A DNA stretch of 64,000 nucleotides from Primula veris. Its lineage: Eukaryota > Streptophyta > Magnoliopsida > Ericales > Primulaceae. The notes under the pieces are model-generated. The model saw only the letters and a program-made list of their open reading frames with translations. It had not been told where the DNA came from and searched no databases. Where the stretch lies: assembly GCA_963682055.1 (NCBI GenBank), contig OY821740.1:40940795-41004794 (forward strand). Direction: 5' to 3'. Shown here one piece after another: positions 42,971 to 56,015 of the stretch. How positions within the stretch are numbered: the first letter of the stretch is position 1; each line of letters opens with the position of its first letter. A program made the position numbers and the translations under genes.

Positions 42971-43260
42971 ATAATATATTTATTTATTTTTAATTAATAT
43001 TTAAATTTAGATTAGGGTTCTAATGTATTTTTATTTGAGTTTTTAGTGGGTTGGGTTTTTAGATTTAACAATTTTTTTATTTTTAATTAATATTTAAATT
43101 TAGGATATGCTCAAATAGAATTCTACTATATTTTTATTTGAGTTTTTAGTGGATTGGTTTTTATATTTAACAATTTTTTTAATTAATATTTAAATTTATG
43201 ATAGACTCAACTATGATTTTAGTATATTTTTATTTGAGTTTCTAGTAGATTGAGTTTTTA
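42971..43260. repeat. AT-rich tandem repeat, three copies of about 97 bp
   Basis: Each copy has TTAATTAATATTTAAATTTA followed by TTTTATTTGAGTTT. It is the same family as 1345-1680. Confidence 0.65.
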
Positions 43261-43591
43261 TTATATTGAATATTTATATTTTGATTTATCAAATTATAAA
43301 ATTTTATGCATATTTGGGGGGATAAATATGTAATTTATTAGCCTATAAAATATATAAGTTGTGTATAAGTTATGGTATAACGTATGAAGTATGTGATTAA
43401 AAAAATTCACATAAACGGATTGAATTTAAAAGTTAGTTTTGATCGTGATCATAGCAACACCCTAATTTATTTTAGCGTCATGACAGATGAGTATCACATC
43501 TTTTGTCAATTTTGTTGGCCTACAATCATGCAACTCATTAATTTTGGTTGATTTTGTCTATCTATTATACTATCGATTATTACCTTAGTAT

Positions 43592-43764
43592 CACTATATT
43601 GATAGTGACGGTATTTTTTGTTACGAGTTTATTAGCGACAGTTTTTATGACGGCTTTGTGACAATTTAGTCAATTTACGACAGATTTATGACAGCTTTTT
43701 AAATTAATGACAGGTTTATGACAGATTTTGACTATCATTAAATCAAACATTATTTTATAGAATT
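43592..43764. mobile_element. CACTA-type MITE relic, copy 2
   Basis: Starts CACTATATTGATAGTGACGG and follows the copy at 24290 through repeated GTGACAATTTAG and GACAG motifs. The right terminus is mutated (TTTATAG), so it is a decayed copy. Confidence 0.6.
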
Positions 43765-43918
43765 GAGAAACTAATAGCGACTCTTCTCTAGGTTTTTTAT
43801 CACTATTCAGTTTAGACAGAGTAACTTGTTAGCACTGGTTACTAAAAAAAGTGCAATATTTGTCTCCTATGTAAGCTCCTCAAACCATTATGCAAGGAAT
43901 ATATATATATATATATAT

Positions 43919-44121
43919 AGGGATGATCCATACACACATAAAGATACCCATTATCTTTACACATCAATCACAACCCTCCATTTACTTACTTTTAATGGTC
44001 AAGATTAGTTCATCTAATAACAAGAATAAACACATAATCTTGACCATTAAAAGTAAGTAAATGGAGAGTTGTGATTGATGTGTAAAGATAATGTGTATAT
44101 TTATGCGTGTATAGATCCTTC

Positions 44122-44126
<5 letters not shown>
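43919..44126. mobile_element. Foldback MITE flanked by TA repeats
   Basis: Left arm GATCCATACACACATAAAG...TCAATCACAACC pairs with right arm GTTGTGATTGATGTG...CGTGTATAGATCC over about 85 bp, around a short loop (44005-44030). It sits between AT microsatellites, which hides the target site. Confidence 0.7.
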
Positions 44127-44193
<67 letters not shown>

Positions 44194-44313
44194 CCGGATG
44201 TTATATGAATATCAACTTATACATTATCTTGGACACTTTTTTCATAAAAACGTGTTCAAGTTGATGTCTATACTAGCATAAGTTACCCATATATATATAT
44301 ATATATATATATA
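44127..44313. repeat. AT microsatellites
   Basis: About 33 uninterrupted TA dinucleotides at 44127-44192 and a further run at 44291-44313. ORFs through them are compositional. Confidence 0.85.
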
Positions 44314-45489
44314 AGGGTAGTAATGTGTCGTGTGTGTAATACATAATGATATAAAATATAAATATGATTATCGAAAAAGTAAAATTTAGATTTTGAATTT
44401 TTTTTTTTTTTTACAAAAATGATGAAATGGATATAGTAAATTAAAAATCGTAAATATAATGTTTTATTGTTATATGAATATAAAAATACATATGTGATGA
44501 TTTGTTTGGAAAATGAATTGAGATGCGTGAAAAATAACATATTTGTTTAGTTATTTATATATTTGAATTGCATTGGGGTATATGATTAATTAGTAAAATA
44601 CAATAAGTGTATTTTGAAAAAAATTGGATAAATTTTGACAAGTTAATTTTTTCTTGGGTTGACATATTATAATAGTATAATATAATATATATATATATAC
44701 ACACACACACACAAATCCAACAAAAAGCGGGAATTAATAGGGAATAGTCACCATGTATGACTGTTTACAACCCGTTTGTATAAAAATGTGTCAAATGGAT
44801 AAAAAAAAATTTAATTAATATTTAAGTTTAGGGTAGACCACCTAGGGCGTTTTATATTTTTATTTGAGTTTTTAGTGTGTTGTACCATTTATTTTTAATT
44901 TATTAAATTTTAATGTGTTAAAAATAAAAAAAAATATTATCAAACCATGCAATTTCTAATATGTCAACTGTTACACAGAGTCACTCATAAAAGCAAACTG
45001 TAGTCCTTCCTTCGTATATACTAGCGAACATGTCCACGTGATCCGTTGGTCTGACGGTAACATATATTCATATACACTAATTAAATTGAATATAAACTTG
45101 ACAATCATAAAATTTAAATCACATAAATTAATAACAATAATATTATTGAAAAAAAAGTAAGTTTGAATAGTAAAAAAATTGGAGAGATAGGGAGAGAACA
45201 GGAGAGATAAACCTAAAATAGCAAATGAATTTGAAAGTGAGATAGCAGTTAACGTAACATAGCAGTTTTATTTAGTATTTATTTTATTTACAATTTGTGT
45301 AATTGAATAGGGTTTTTTGTAAATACTTATTTCAAGACTTCATAAGAAGCGTTGACATAAATTAATAGTATAGATATAGAGTGATAACAAGAAACGAGAA
45401 ATGTGGTAAGTCGTAACCAAAATTTAAGACGGTTCAAATTAAAAAATATATATAAGATTGATGTATGTACCCTCAACCTAGTGACATTT
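44314..45489. other. Repeat-rich intergenic sequence
   Basis: Holds a segment (44450-44520) resembling 29230-29310 (AATGTTTTATTGTTATA...ACATGTATGATGATTTG), so it is dispersed repeat DNA, and one more copy of the AT-rich unit near 44812. No gene is visible. Confidence 0.5.
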
Positions 45490-45694
45490 TTTTTTTGTAA
45501 AATACCAGCTCAAAAATGAATCTTTGTAGTTTTACCATATATTTCTACAGAACATATTTAGGTGGATTTGTCAAAAGTATGTCCAACAGTAGTGTTGTAG
45601 TATTGAAACTATAAAAATAAAATGAACATGCCATTTAATATGATTCGGCGTCTCCAGACTTCGGGGTTAAGCCCTATTTTATCAGAAAAATCAA

Positions 45695-45734
<40 letters not shown>

Positions 45735-46470
45735 GAAAGTACACGGTAAAATACTCCGTGCTACACTGTTACCCACACATACTACACTTGTTATTTTTCT
45801 TGTTTTTCATGATTTGAAAGTGGTGTATTACAATGTAAATCTTGGGGGATACATGGCACAAGTGTAGATAGAAACTTCACACTTGTGCCATCACTTTCAA
45901 AAATATGTGATAAATTCACAACCGTTTTAACATTATCAACTCAACTTTGTAGTTTAGCCAATGTATTTTTGTTAGTCCGATATCGGCAAATATTTCGGTA
46001 AATTATACTATAATAGTTTATGATAATTTTTACTATTTTGATGTAACTTGGGCATTTTTTGTTCTTATAGTGTAATGACTTAAAAAACAAAACAAAAAAA
46101 CTCAACCTTGTATTGTTTTCCCATAGAATTTTCCAATTACTCTATGATTCTCTCTATTACTCAACCCTTGCCACCGACAAATTGGCTTAATACTGGTAAG
46201 TTTGTACCAATTTAAATTTCGGAATTCCTAATTAAGTTGATAAGTCATGCCAGTGTGACAGTGTCTAATTTGTATACACATGTACACAACACCCCCTTGT
46301 TCCGCCAACCACATTTGTTCTTAAATTTGAGTGGTCCTATATTACATCTTGTCAATTTTGTTGGACAACAACAATGGCATAATGCAACTCATTAACCTTA
46401 GTACCAGAATTATAAGTAATGCTTATTTTCTCACACGATCTGAGAAACATGAGAGGAACTAGTTAATTAG
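45490..46470. repeat. Inverted copy of the P450 5' flank
   Basis: 45535-45590 is the reverse complement of the block at 53635-53700 (TTTCTACAGAACATATTTAGG), and 46090-46260 that of 53340-53450. No P450 coding sequence follows, so only the flank was copied or retained. Confidence 0.65.
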
Positions 46471-47423
46471 AGGTTATAAGAAGCTACATATTTAATGGAC
46501 ATTTTGGACCGGTAGCTTCCAAATGAAGAGACACCATGATATTTAGGATATATAGATTTTTTTTATTTAGTCCTTCAATATAGTTTGTCTCTTTTATTTT
46601 GTTATCAGACTTGATACATTTTGCTTTAGTGAGATTTAAATTCCCTCGATCACTTTATATTTTTCTATATTAATGAAATAAAAACGTGGGGTTTCCACTA
46701 TCTAGATAAAAAGGAAATGGTTGGTACATCATTTAAAGTTGGAAATTTTGTTTATTCAAAATGGTTTTGTCCAATTCTCTGTATTTACTTGAACCAAAAC
46801 CAAACCGAAAATACCAGTTCAGTTTGATACGGTTTTATCTGTGAAAATAGCCAAATCGAACCGAAACCGGAATAATTTTCGGTTTCGTCCGTACCGATCC
46901 CACCCTAGAAAAAATGCTGAATTTCGATTCGATGAGTTTGGAAACTCTAATGAGTAACCCGACCTCTTAAATCAACTCATAGACCCACCTCTATAACTAC
47001 CATTTTGATATAAAATTCGACTCAATTGGCTTATTTTTTCAAAACCCATTTTTTCTCCAAATTTCACTAAATTTGATAAAAAATCGAAAAGAGAAAAACA
47101 CTATTAAAGAGAGAGGCGGAAAGAAATGTGCATACAGAAAAAATAACTGAGAGATGAGAGATAAACGAAGTGATAAAGAGTTTTAAAGAGAGAAACAGAA
47201 AGAGAGTGGTGGTGATGGATATGTTTATTTTATTTTTGAGTTGTATTTTTTAAAAATAAAAGTTTTAATTTGTAATTTTTGTTAATTAAGTTTAAAAAGT
47301 TATATGTTTTTATAATATTCTTTATAAAATATGAAAACCTTACAAAGTATGAAACCTTGCACGTAGATTGTCATGATGTAAATATTTGACAGCTTTTACG
47401 TCTTGTTAAAGATCAAACATATT
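46471..47423. other. Intergenic sequence without visible gene
   Basis: AT-rich. 47040-47200 holds GAGA-rich segments. I see no ORF or element boundary that I can support. Confidence 0.45.
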
Positions 47424-48088
47424 GGGCTCGTTTGGTCATAGTAAAAATATAAAAGTATACTATTGAGTTAGATGTTCAAAAGTATATTTTTATTAAATAT
47501 GTAATTGTTGTTTGGTAAATATTGTAAAATATACTTTCCAGTAAAAATATTGTTTGATAAATTTTATTGTATTTTTTTTTCATTTTAAAAGACTATTATA
47601 ACCTTAATGTGAATATAATATATTGAACCAGATAAACTAATATATATATATATACATGTATATTTATATATGTATATTTATTTATATTTATATATTAATA
47701 TATATATATGTATATTTATATAATATATATATATCACTATAAAAAAATACCCAAATATCGACAGAATTAGTGACGATATTTTTTGTTACGAGCTTATTAA
47801 CGACGGTTTTTGTGACGGATTTGTGACAGTTTAGTCAATTTGTGACAGATTTGTGATAGCTTTTCAAATTAGCGACAGAGTTGTGACAGATTTTGATTTT
47901 TATTAAATCAAACATTATTTTGTAATGTAAGTGTGTGTGTGTTTATTTATATATAATTTATATTTACTATGTATATTTATATAATATATATATATATGTG
48001 TGTGTGTGTGTGTATTGATATATAATATATGTATATTTATAAGTTTTTTTATATAATATATATATATATGTGTGTGTGTGTGTGTATT

Positions 48089-48126
<38 letters not shown>

Positions 48127-48165
48127 TTACTATAATATATATAAGTATGTGTGTGTGTATTTATA

Positions 48166-48196
<31 letters not shown>

Positions 48197-48451
48197 TGTA
48201 TATTTATATATATATATATATTTATGATTTTAAATAAACATTAATATTTATTTTTTTGTTTTAAAGCCACATAACAAAGTGAATAGTAGCAAATATTGCA
48301 AAAGTAAGAGAATTCATACTTATAAAAAGTATGCTTTTAACAAGTTACTTTTTCCATAAAGCATACTTTTAATATGCAAAACAAACAAGATTTACGTTTT
48401 TAAAGCAAAAGCAAATAAAAGCATGCTTTTGGTGAGACACCAAACAACCCC
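47424..48451. mobile_element. TIR element with nested CACTA MITE and microsatellites
   Basis: The left end GGGCTCGTTTGGTCA and reverse-complemented right end GGGGTTGTTTGGTGT are inverted, and AAAGTAT/ATACTTT motifs recur inside both ends. The interior is AT and GT microsatellite (47635-47735, 47935-48230) with the CACTA MITE at 47735. Its right end alone is present next to P450-A (25938-26038). Confidence 0.5.
47735..47927. mobile_element. CACTA-type MITE, copy 3 (193 bp)
   Basis: Starts CACTATAAAAAAATACCCAAA and ends TTTGTAATG (one change from TAGTG). Interior motifs match the copy at 24290. Confidence 0.65.
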
Positions 48452-48781
48452 ATTGTATTGTAGACTTTATACAGTTACTAGATTAATGGAGTATTTCTCA
48501 TTAATTAACACTTAAATGTTTTTAATGTTGAGAAACGTGACACTTTATTTGGCATATCAATGTCGTTGTAGCGTCATGAACAGTTAGCTGTATAACCTGA
48601 ACATAGAATATTTTATCAAGACATGTCACAACATAAAGCATTGATCAAACCATAGTCGGTAAGCATGATTAATACAAATTCATCTTATTATAATTACAAG
48701 AATTATTTATTAATTTCAGTCCAGTGTGGGATTTGAAGGATCTGGTTTATCAATACCAAGCAAGAACTTTTTTACTACCAG

Positions 48782-49488
48782 TTAAGTCCATCTCCCGCTT
48801 ACCTTAACATTTAACCCATGTTTCATATAGAGAATAATGGAAACATTAGTTTCCACCTTAAATCCTTTCACAATTTCAATGTCATAATTGTGAAGGATAC
48901 TTGCAGCAACCACTTTAATTTGAGTAAATGCGACTTCTTTTCCCAAACAGGTCCTCGGCCCAGCATTGAACGCCATAAACTTGAATGATGGCTCGTGTTT
49001 GACCTTCCCCGCCTCGGATATCCATCTATCAGGCTTGAATTCTAAGCAGTCTTTTCCCCATATGAATTCCATTCTTCCCATAGCATAAAGAGAAAATAAA
49101 ATTTTCATATTGGGCTGAACAGTGTGGCCGCTAGGAAGAACATCGGGCTTCACTGGCTCCTTGTGTTGAAATGGGACTGAAGGAAACAATCGCAACACTT
49201 CACAAATCGCACTGTGGAGATAAACTAGATTTTTAACCTCTTCTACTTTAAAAATATGGCAAGATTGAGACTTGCTTGTTGGTATTGATGTGGCAAGTTC
49301 TTCTCTAATCTTGGATTTGATTTCTGGATGAGTTGAAACGAGCCAGAGAAACCAGGTGAGACAGGAACTAGTTGTGTCTCGCCCAGCCAACAGGAAGTTT
49401 ATTACCGTGTCTCTCAAGAACTTGTCGTCGCGTTTTAGTTCAAATACATCATTTTCACTCAGATATGAAGTCAATAGGTCGAGACAGT
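48782..49488 (-). CDS. P450-B exon 2
   Basis: 707 bases from the acceptor CGGACAG to the TAA at 48784-48782, three base differences from exon 2 of gene A. Confidence 0.9.
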
Positions 49489-51050
49489 CTGTCCGAGAAA
49501 AAATATTAAATTCATAAGGGTAAGCCCAAAAAAAAACACTATCATTGCTGAACATGAAGAAAAAAAAACCGGGCACGGTTTCCATTTATGCTCACAGTCT
49601 AATATTATGACTTGCTATAAGCAAATAAACAGTCTAAACCCGGCTACATTTCCAAAAGTGCAACTTACATAGTGACACGTGGGCGGACTGCCCCTGGAGT
49701 ACTATTCCAAAACAGCCCGTTGGCGCCGGAGCAAACGGGCAAGATGGGCGGTATTTTTTTCTTAAATAATAAAAGACGATGTCATTTTTTATTTACGACC
49801 CGGTCTCTTTTCATTATACACTTTCACCTCTAAGGTTACTTTTTGTTGGATAAAATTATAGGAGACGCGAAAACTTTAGTTCCGTTAGGACGTAAGAAGG
49901 AATTAGACCCGCCGTCACTGACACCAACTCCATCTCTACTCGATGCATCCTACATAGTACCTCCTTTTATACTTCCCCAATCTATAGATTTTTTAATGCA
50001 GTTACAAAAGAAACAATAAAACCATGGTTACAAGAACTTATTAATTGTCAGTTAATTAAGTTGTAGCACAGAAATCTAAATTTCCATGTAATAATGTACA
50101 AAAATAGAAGTAACTTCGTCAAAATGTATAAAAATGGTAAAGGTGTTTAAGATTCCTTGTCAAAGATGTCTTTGTAGTTTGTACTCCTTGTCAAAGAAGG
50201 TTGGTACTAACTTTAGAAATATTGTACCTTCTTGCTCATTTTGTGCATCAGTTCCCTTGCTCAATTCACCTCGTTTCATAGATATATATCTATCTATGGT
50301 ATGGTTGAGAATTGCACAACCCTTGCTCAGCTTGCCCTCATTTCCAATCCCTAATCGTTGTAGCACCTTCCAAACCCTTTCTGGGATGACATGACGGAGC
50401 AACATTGCTTCCCAAGCTTCATCCATAGCTTTCGAAAAAGGAACATCGGGTAAATCTGTGGAGAGACACATTGGATCGTACCCTGTGACCAATATACAAG
50501 TTGTATCAAATGTGTATCTCTTGCATATATCTTGCAAATCCACCACTACGCCTTGTTCGGCCACATGGTTAAGAATCGGGATAAGCCCTTTTTCCACTTT
50601 CTCCTGGCTAGTTTTTATTGAAAACCGGTTAAAAACTTGACGATTCATGAGGGCTTGAGCTAGTTTCCTCTGGTTTTTCCATAGATTCGAGTCGGAGTTA
50701 AAAATCCCATCTCCTAAGATATCGAAGATTTTTATAAATTCAGGTCCTTTTGGAAAATTCACAAAATTTGAACTCATAATGTGGTGCACATCCGAGGGGT
50801 TTACCGTGAGTAACAGGTTCATGTTGGCAAACAAAGGTCCTTTTACAAAAACAGTCCCACCGGTTTCCCTGGCAAGGTCGGTGGCGAATTCGTGAATACG
50901 GTGAATGTTGAACAGAATTCCAGGAAACATTCCCGCAACAGGCCAGTTGAACGGAATGGGCAGCTTAAGGGTCTTTAAGATGATTTTAAGGAAAATAATA
51001 AGGCAAGCAATGAGTGCGAGGAGAGATTCATAAAAATATTGCAAGGCCAT
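48782..51050 (-). CDS. Cytochrome P450 B, CYP96A-like (two exons)
   Basis: Exons 51050-50228 and 49488-48782 joined in phase 1 (donor AAG/GTAC, acceptor CGGACAG) give 1530 coding bases, 509 residues. The intron is 739 bp. Motifs: signal anchor (residues 5-27), hinge PIPFNWPVAGMFPG, WKNQR, AGRDTTSS, EVLR, FKPDRW and FNAGPRTCLG, all intact. The family fits CYP96A (midchain or omega hydroxylation of long-chain lipids at the ER is known for members; the substrate here is inferred only). The reading frame upstream of exon 2 is open back to 49585 by chance. A 2-kb TIR element begins 150 bp upstream of the ATG and could alter expression. Confidence 0.9.
50228..51050 (-). CDS. P450-B exon 1
   Basis: 823 bases starting MALQYFYESLLALIACL. 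The divergence from P450-A is concentrated in residues 9-100. Residues about 100-200 are nearly the same. Confidence 0.9.
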
Positions 51051-51130
51051 GATTGTGGATATTCTGTTATGAAAGGATGCTTGATGGTAAGTCTGTGAGA
51101 AAATAATATATAGCTTGGTGCTGATTGTTT

Positions 51131-51140
51131 ATGTATATAG
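51131..51140 (-). promoter_or_regulatory. Possible TATA box of P450-B
   Basis: The minus strand reads CTATATACAT about 85 bp before the ATG, at the position of the TATATATA box of gene A. Confidence 0.4.
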
Positions 51141-51200
51141 AAAAATTACATATTGTTTTCTTTGGGGGTGGTGGGGGAACGGGGAGAAGAACTGCTCAAT

Positions 51201-52660
51201 TAGAGGACTGTTATGACTGCAAATTATGAATCCTTTTATTACAAATCTCAACCGTTGGTTTTAATAAGGTAAAAAATCGAATTTCACAAATGACTTCTAC
51301 GAAGAAATAAAAAAACAAATCTTAGCATGATCTCTCTTTATCCTCAATATCACCATCTATACATATATACATACTAGCAAAATGGCCCCATTCAAGGCAT
51401 GGCCGGGGTTTTTGATTTTTCTCTCCCATGAAGTGGTGTGTATATTGTTATATTCATAGTAAACTGAGTCCACAATATGTAATGTTTGTAAATAGAAATG
51501 GACACTATATAGTCAAAATTCCAATTTGTTTTATGGTTTATATGATTAAAATTAACTTAGTAAACAATCATCTTACCAACTTTTTAAAGTTACAGGTATG
51601 TAACCATACCCATGGGAAATAAGGTTCTTACCATTTTTACTTTATTCAAGCTTAAAGTGTTATATTATTGGAAGAGGCTCCCAATCAGTTAATTATGATT
51701 TATGAATATACTCTATAACGCTTCTAATAATATAAGGACTAATAATGTTTCATCCTACTAATTTTAAGTGTAAGCACCATCAAATGCCATTTTTTAATTA
51801 GTAGCTTTTAGCTAATAAGGAAACGTACTCCCTCCTTTCAGTGTCGGTTTTCAGGTTTTCTTACACCTCACATATATTTAACCGTGTGCCCACGCGATAA
51901 ATGCTGTAACGTGTATAAGTTCATTAAGCGAACTATCAACAAAAATAATGAGAGTAGGTGACATAATGCAAAGAGGACAGAGATAGTGGAATTTTATTTC
52001 CACGTTGAAATAAATGATTGGGCTTTTTTAACCGTTACTCTTGAAGAAGTTAATTAATTTACAGGCAGTTTCTTCTATTTTTTCTCAATTTTTCACATTA
52101 ATCAAGTTTTTTTTTTAAATAATTGTTTAAGGCATTGGCCAAATAAGGGAGATATATGTTAACCATGATATAGCAGTTGTTCTATTTAGCAGTTTAGTTT
52201 ATGAGTCAGTTTTTTTATTAGTAATTTTTTAAATTATTAAGACTATTTTGCAATTAATTGTTTCAAGAATTCATAAGTTATTTTTACATAAATTATAGTA
52301 TGATATACATATATATATATATATATCATACTATATATATAAGTCAACAAAAAAAAATTTGAGACTATCAAATTTTGGTCATTTTTTTCAAAAATGTTTC
52401 CACTCTTTTTTTTAATTATTCATTTACATATATTCGATTCAAAATATAAAAAACACGTAAAAATTATTATATTTTCAAAACAATTATAATTTTATACCAA
52501 ACAAAATCGTTTTACGTGTATTTTATATAACAAAAACATTATATCAGTCACCATTTCTAATTTAATATATTCATTCAACCAATATAGTTTTTCAAAATTT
52601 ATTTAGTCAGATCATATATATCGCGCATCGTACACGCAACGCGTGAGTAATGATTACAAG

Positions 52661-52691
<31 letters not shown>

Positions 52692-53209
52692 GTAATTGGT
52701 TAATCTTTCAAATTGATTAGTAAATATGATGGTTGGAAAAAATACCTTGTATATCCATGGACAATTAAAGACTTACGTAGACAAACTCAAACTTTATTGC
52801 AAAAATCATCAACCTACAAATTAAATGAATACATTTTAATTAAAAAATGGATGTAAAAGAAAATTGAAGAATTTATCATATATTGATAGAAGATGAGATG
52901 ATGGGTATGTAGTGTTTTCTCTCTCTCTCTTCCTAACGGGAAACACTTTTATATGAACACGATGTAATATAATAGACATGTTAACTAATAAAAAAAATAG
53001 TTTTAATTTTAAATTAATTTTAGATTAGTTATTTTGAAGTTAATTAATATATGTTGGATTTATGATACCCTTACTCCTTCGTAACATATTTCTACTTTAT
53101 GAGAAATAATCTTCTACTTCAATCATATATTGTTCACATTAGATATTAGCCATTGATTTAATTTTAAATATATCTGACGGGTATTGTTTGCAGTCATAAT
53201 AGTTCTCTA
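51201..53209. mobile_element. TIR element in the P450-B upstream region, 2.0 kb
   Basis: The left end TAGAGGACTGTTATGACTGC and reverse-complemented right end TAGAGAACTATTATGACTGC match at 18 of 20. Gene A lacks this block between its TATA region and the shared flank. No transposase and no clear target duplication. The interior (52380-52660) holds another dispersed repeat with CACGCAACGCGTGAG. Confidence 0.55.
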
Positions 53210-54291
53210 TTTTAGTAGCCCTCCTCCCATTCCCGGGTGGTGGTGGTGTTTGGTAACAGTTTAGACACGTGTGTGGTACCACTGCCATCACTTAATTGTA
53301 AACTTAATTAGGAATTTGGAAATTTTAAATTCGTACAAACTTATCAGTATTAAGCAAATTCATTGATAGTAACGCTTGAGTAACCGAGAGAATCACGGAC
53401 TAGTTGAAAAAATCAATGGGAAAACAATAATACAAAGTTTAGTTGCTAATGCTAAAACTGTCAACAAGTCCCGGATAAACCCAAGTACTAAACTATTGTT
53501 AGAAAAAGAAAAGTGCTTGGTTCAAGTGTTTGGTAACTGGACATACCATACTCACCATTAGTGTTTGAACTTTGGTGTCTGCAAAACAGATTTACCTCCA
53601 AATAAGGGCTACTAATTATTAAAAAAAAAATTGTTAGAAATACTTTTGACAGAAAACTTTCTCCTAAATATGTTCTGTAGACATGGTAAAACTAAAAGAT
53701 TCATTTTTGCTACTACAAACAGCAATCTTATCATTCTTATGCTTATTTTTTCTTATTTTTTAATTTCAACAGTCTTAAATTTTGGTTACGAGCATTTCCG
53801 GTCTCTTTCTATCACCCAGTATTTCCTTCCATGTAATGGTTTAACGTGTTTTTGGGACAATTAAGATTGTACTACCCTAGTAATGGCTAACAAGTTACTC
53901 GGACTAATATAAACCTGGCTAGAAGAAGATATACTATCTTGTTAGTTACTCTCAATTCTTCTACCAAGGTAATAACCGGTACTTATACTAAAATAGACTA
54001 CAATACCTCCATATTAAGTAAATCACTAAATCCCGAACTTTTCCTATATATGTTACTAAAAAATTTACGACTAAAATCTTTTACGAGAAGGATTTCGCTG
54101 CATCCTTGGTTGCAGCCAAAGGCTGCTTCCAATGATGTGGCAAACATTTGTTTGTTACAATTTCGTTTTTCAAAGTGTAATCAAAGTACCAAATAAATAG
54201 TAGTAGTCTGTTATGGCATTAAAGGAGTTTAGCATTTTTACATCCAAGTCTTTATTTTTTTAGAATTGAATATATAAATACAAACCACACC

Positions 54292-54323
<32 letters not shown>
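53210..54323. other. P450-B distal 5' flank
   Basis: Homologous to 34130-34600 upstream of P450-A, and in inverted copies elsewhere. The ORFs at 53376, 53631 and 53939 are short and not conserved in the other copies. Confidence 0.5.
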
Positions 54324-54327
<4 letters not shown>

Positions 54328-54673
54328 GGAGGATATATGAACATCGTGAAAAACACCCAACTAGACACTTTTTCGTAAAAACGCTCCAAATCAAGATTTG
54401 GTTAATGCAAATCTCCATGATTTCACGACGGGAACACAAATATGCGTCTTGTTTTTTTTTCGGAGATGTATAATGACATGTTTTGAATTTTTAAATTTTA
54501 CCATAATTTCGAAAACATGTCATTATACATCTCGGAAAAAAAAAACAAGACGCATATTTGTGTTTTCGTCGTGAAACCATTGAGATTTGCATTAACCAAA
54601 TCTTGATTTGGAGCGTTTTTACAAAAAAGTGTCTAGTTGGGTGTTTTTCATAATGTTCATATAACATTTCCTA
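54324..54673. mobile_element. Foldback element with 150-bp arms
   Basis: Left arm (from GAACATCGTGAAAAACACCC) and right arm (ending GGGTGTTTTTCATAATGTTC) pair almost base for base over about 150 bp, with inner marks ATAATGACATGTTTT and AAAACATGTCATTAT. The loop is only about 25 bp. Both sides are AT microsatellite, so the target site is unclear. A transcript would form a long hairpin. Confidence 0.8.
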
Positions 54674-56015
54674 TATATATATATATATATATACAATTTA
54701 TGCTTATAAAAAAATTTAAAATATATATATATATATTTGGGTCTCTGTTTTGTGTCGTTCTCTTGTTAGACGGTACATTGTCCAGTTAAATTCACCACCG
54801 TTAGACTAGAAAATGAAGAGTTAGATGACCACTTTTCAATAACCAATTTATTTTTTCATTTTTATTATATATTAAATAAATTAATTTTTGATAAATTAAA
54901 AACAAATATTACAACACAATGAAAGAAGAAAACCCTTATGAAAACTAACCTAAATATAAATATTATTCAAATTTTATAAAAAATAATAATTTAATAACTT
55001 TTTTTGGGTAACGGGACTTTGTACCGTCCATATCATTGACTCTGTTAGATCCTAAATTATGGACCATACTATTTATCATTGTTATGGCAAAATCATGTTT
55101 GAGATTATATTGTATAAACTATTTAATAGTTTATTTGGCTAATAATTTTCTATAATAAGTTGTTAAGAAAAACTGTTGAGTTACAACTTCAGTTATAACT
55201 CAATATATAACTGAATATGGCGGGCAGATTCATTGAAAATTTTGTAGAAAGATACTTTTGATATCTTGCATATTAAAACGTGGTCATCAAGTTGAAAAAG
55301 ATATGAGATGAAATCTGAAAAATTAAATACTTATTGGGTGTGTGTTTTACAATGTACGACATCAGATTATACAGATCAAACACCCGTTGTAGATTAAAAG
55401 AATGAGAAAAATCATAGGTTTAAGTTGTGAGGTATAGAGTTAGACATATACAATTGAGTATTGTAAGTATCAAAACTCGTTACTGTCCTTTACATATCAA
55501 TAAATCACTGGGTGAGTGCCTCGTGTTCAATATTTTTTATTAACTTCATAGAATAGTTCAGTTATAACTGAAGTTCTATAACTGAGGTTGTAACTGAAAA
55601 CTCGTAACAGCACTCAGAACTTCGGTTTCAGTTTCTTTCAGACTTGACAAAAGAAAAACTCAAGCCCGGTTTTATGGGTGGGCCACAAGGGTTCAGACCC
55701 AAGGTCTCCAAAAAATATCAAAATTTAAAGGCCTCCGTTTTCGAAAAAAATATGTATAATTAATTTTATATACAATATAAATATACAAATCATTATTTTG
55801 ACATAAGTAAATATGTGTTTAAGATGATAGTTCATTTAAAATTAGTTTTATTTTGTTATACTTGTAGAGTGTGGTTCAATCCTTGCTAGTAACATTTTTG
55901 TATTTATTTTGTTATTAAATAAAATTAAATATATATATATATAAGAGACCTCGTTTTCACGAAGGTCCAAGGCCCAAGGCCTCCGAAACTCTTGTTCCGG
56001 CTCTGAAAAAACTCG

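Noticed and set aside
44075..44540. ORFs with Ile-Tyr repeats
   Set aside because: Translated TA microsatellite.
49489..49585. P450-B exon 2 starting at the upstream ATG (49585)
   Set aside because: The upstream residues are intronic; gene A shows the same acceptor and a different upstream sequence.
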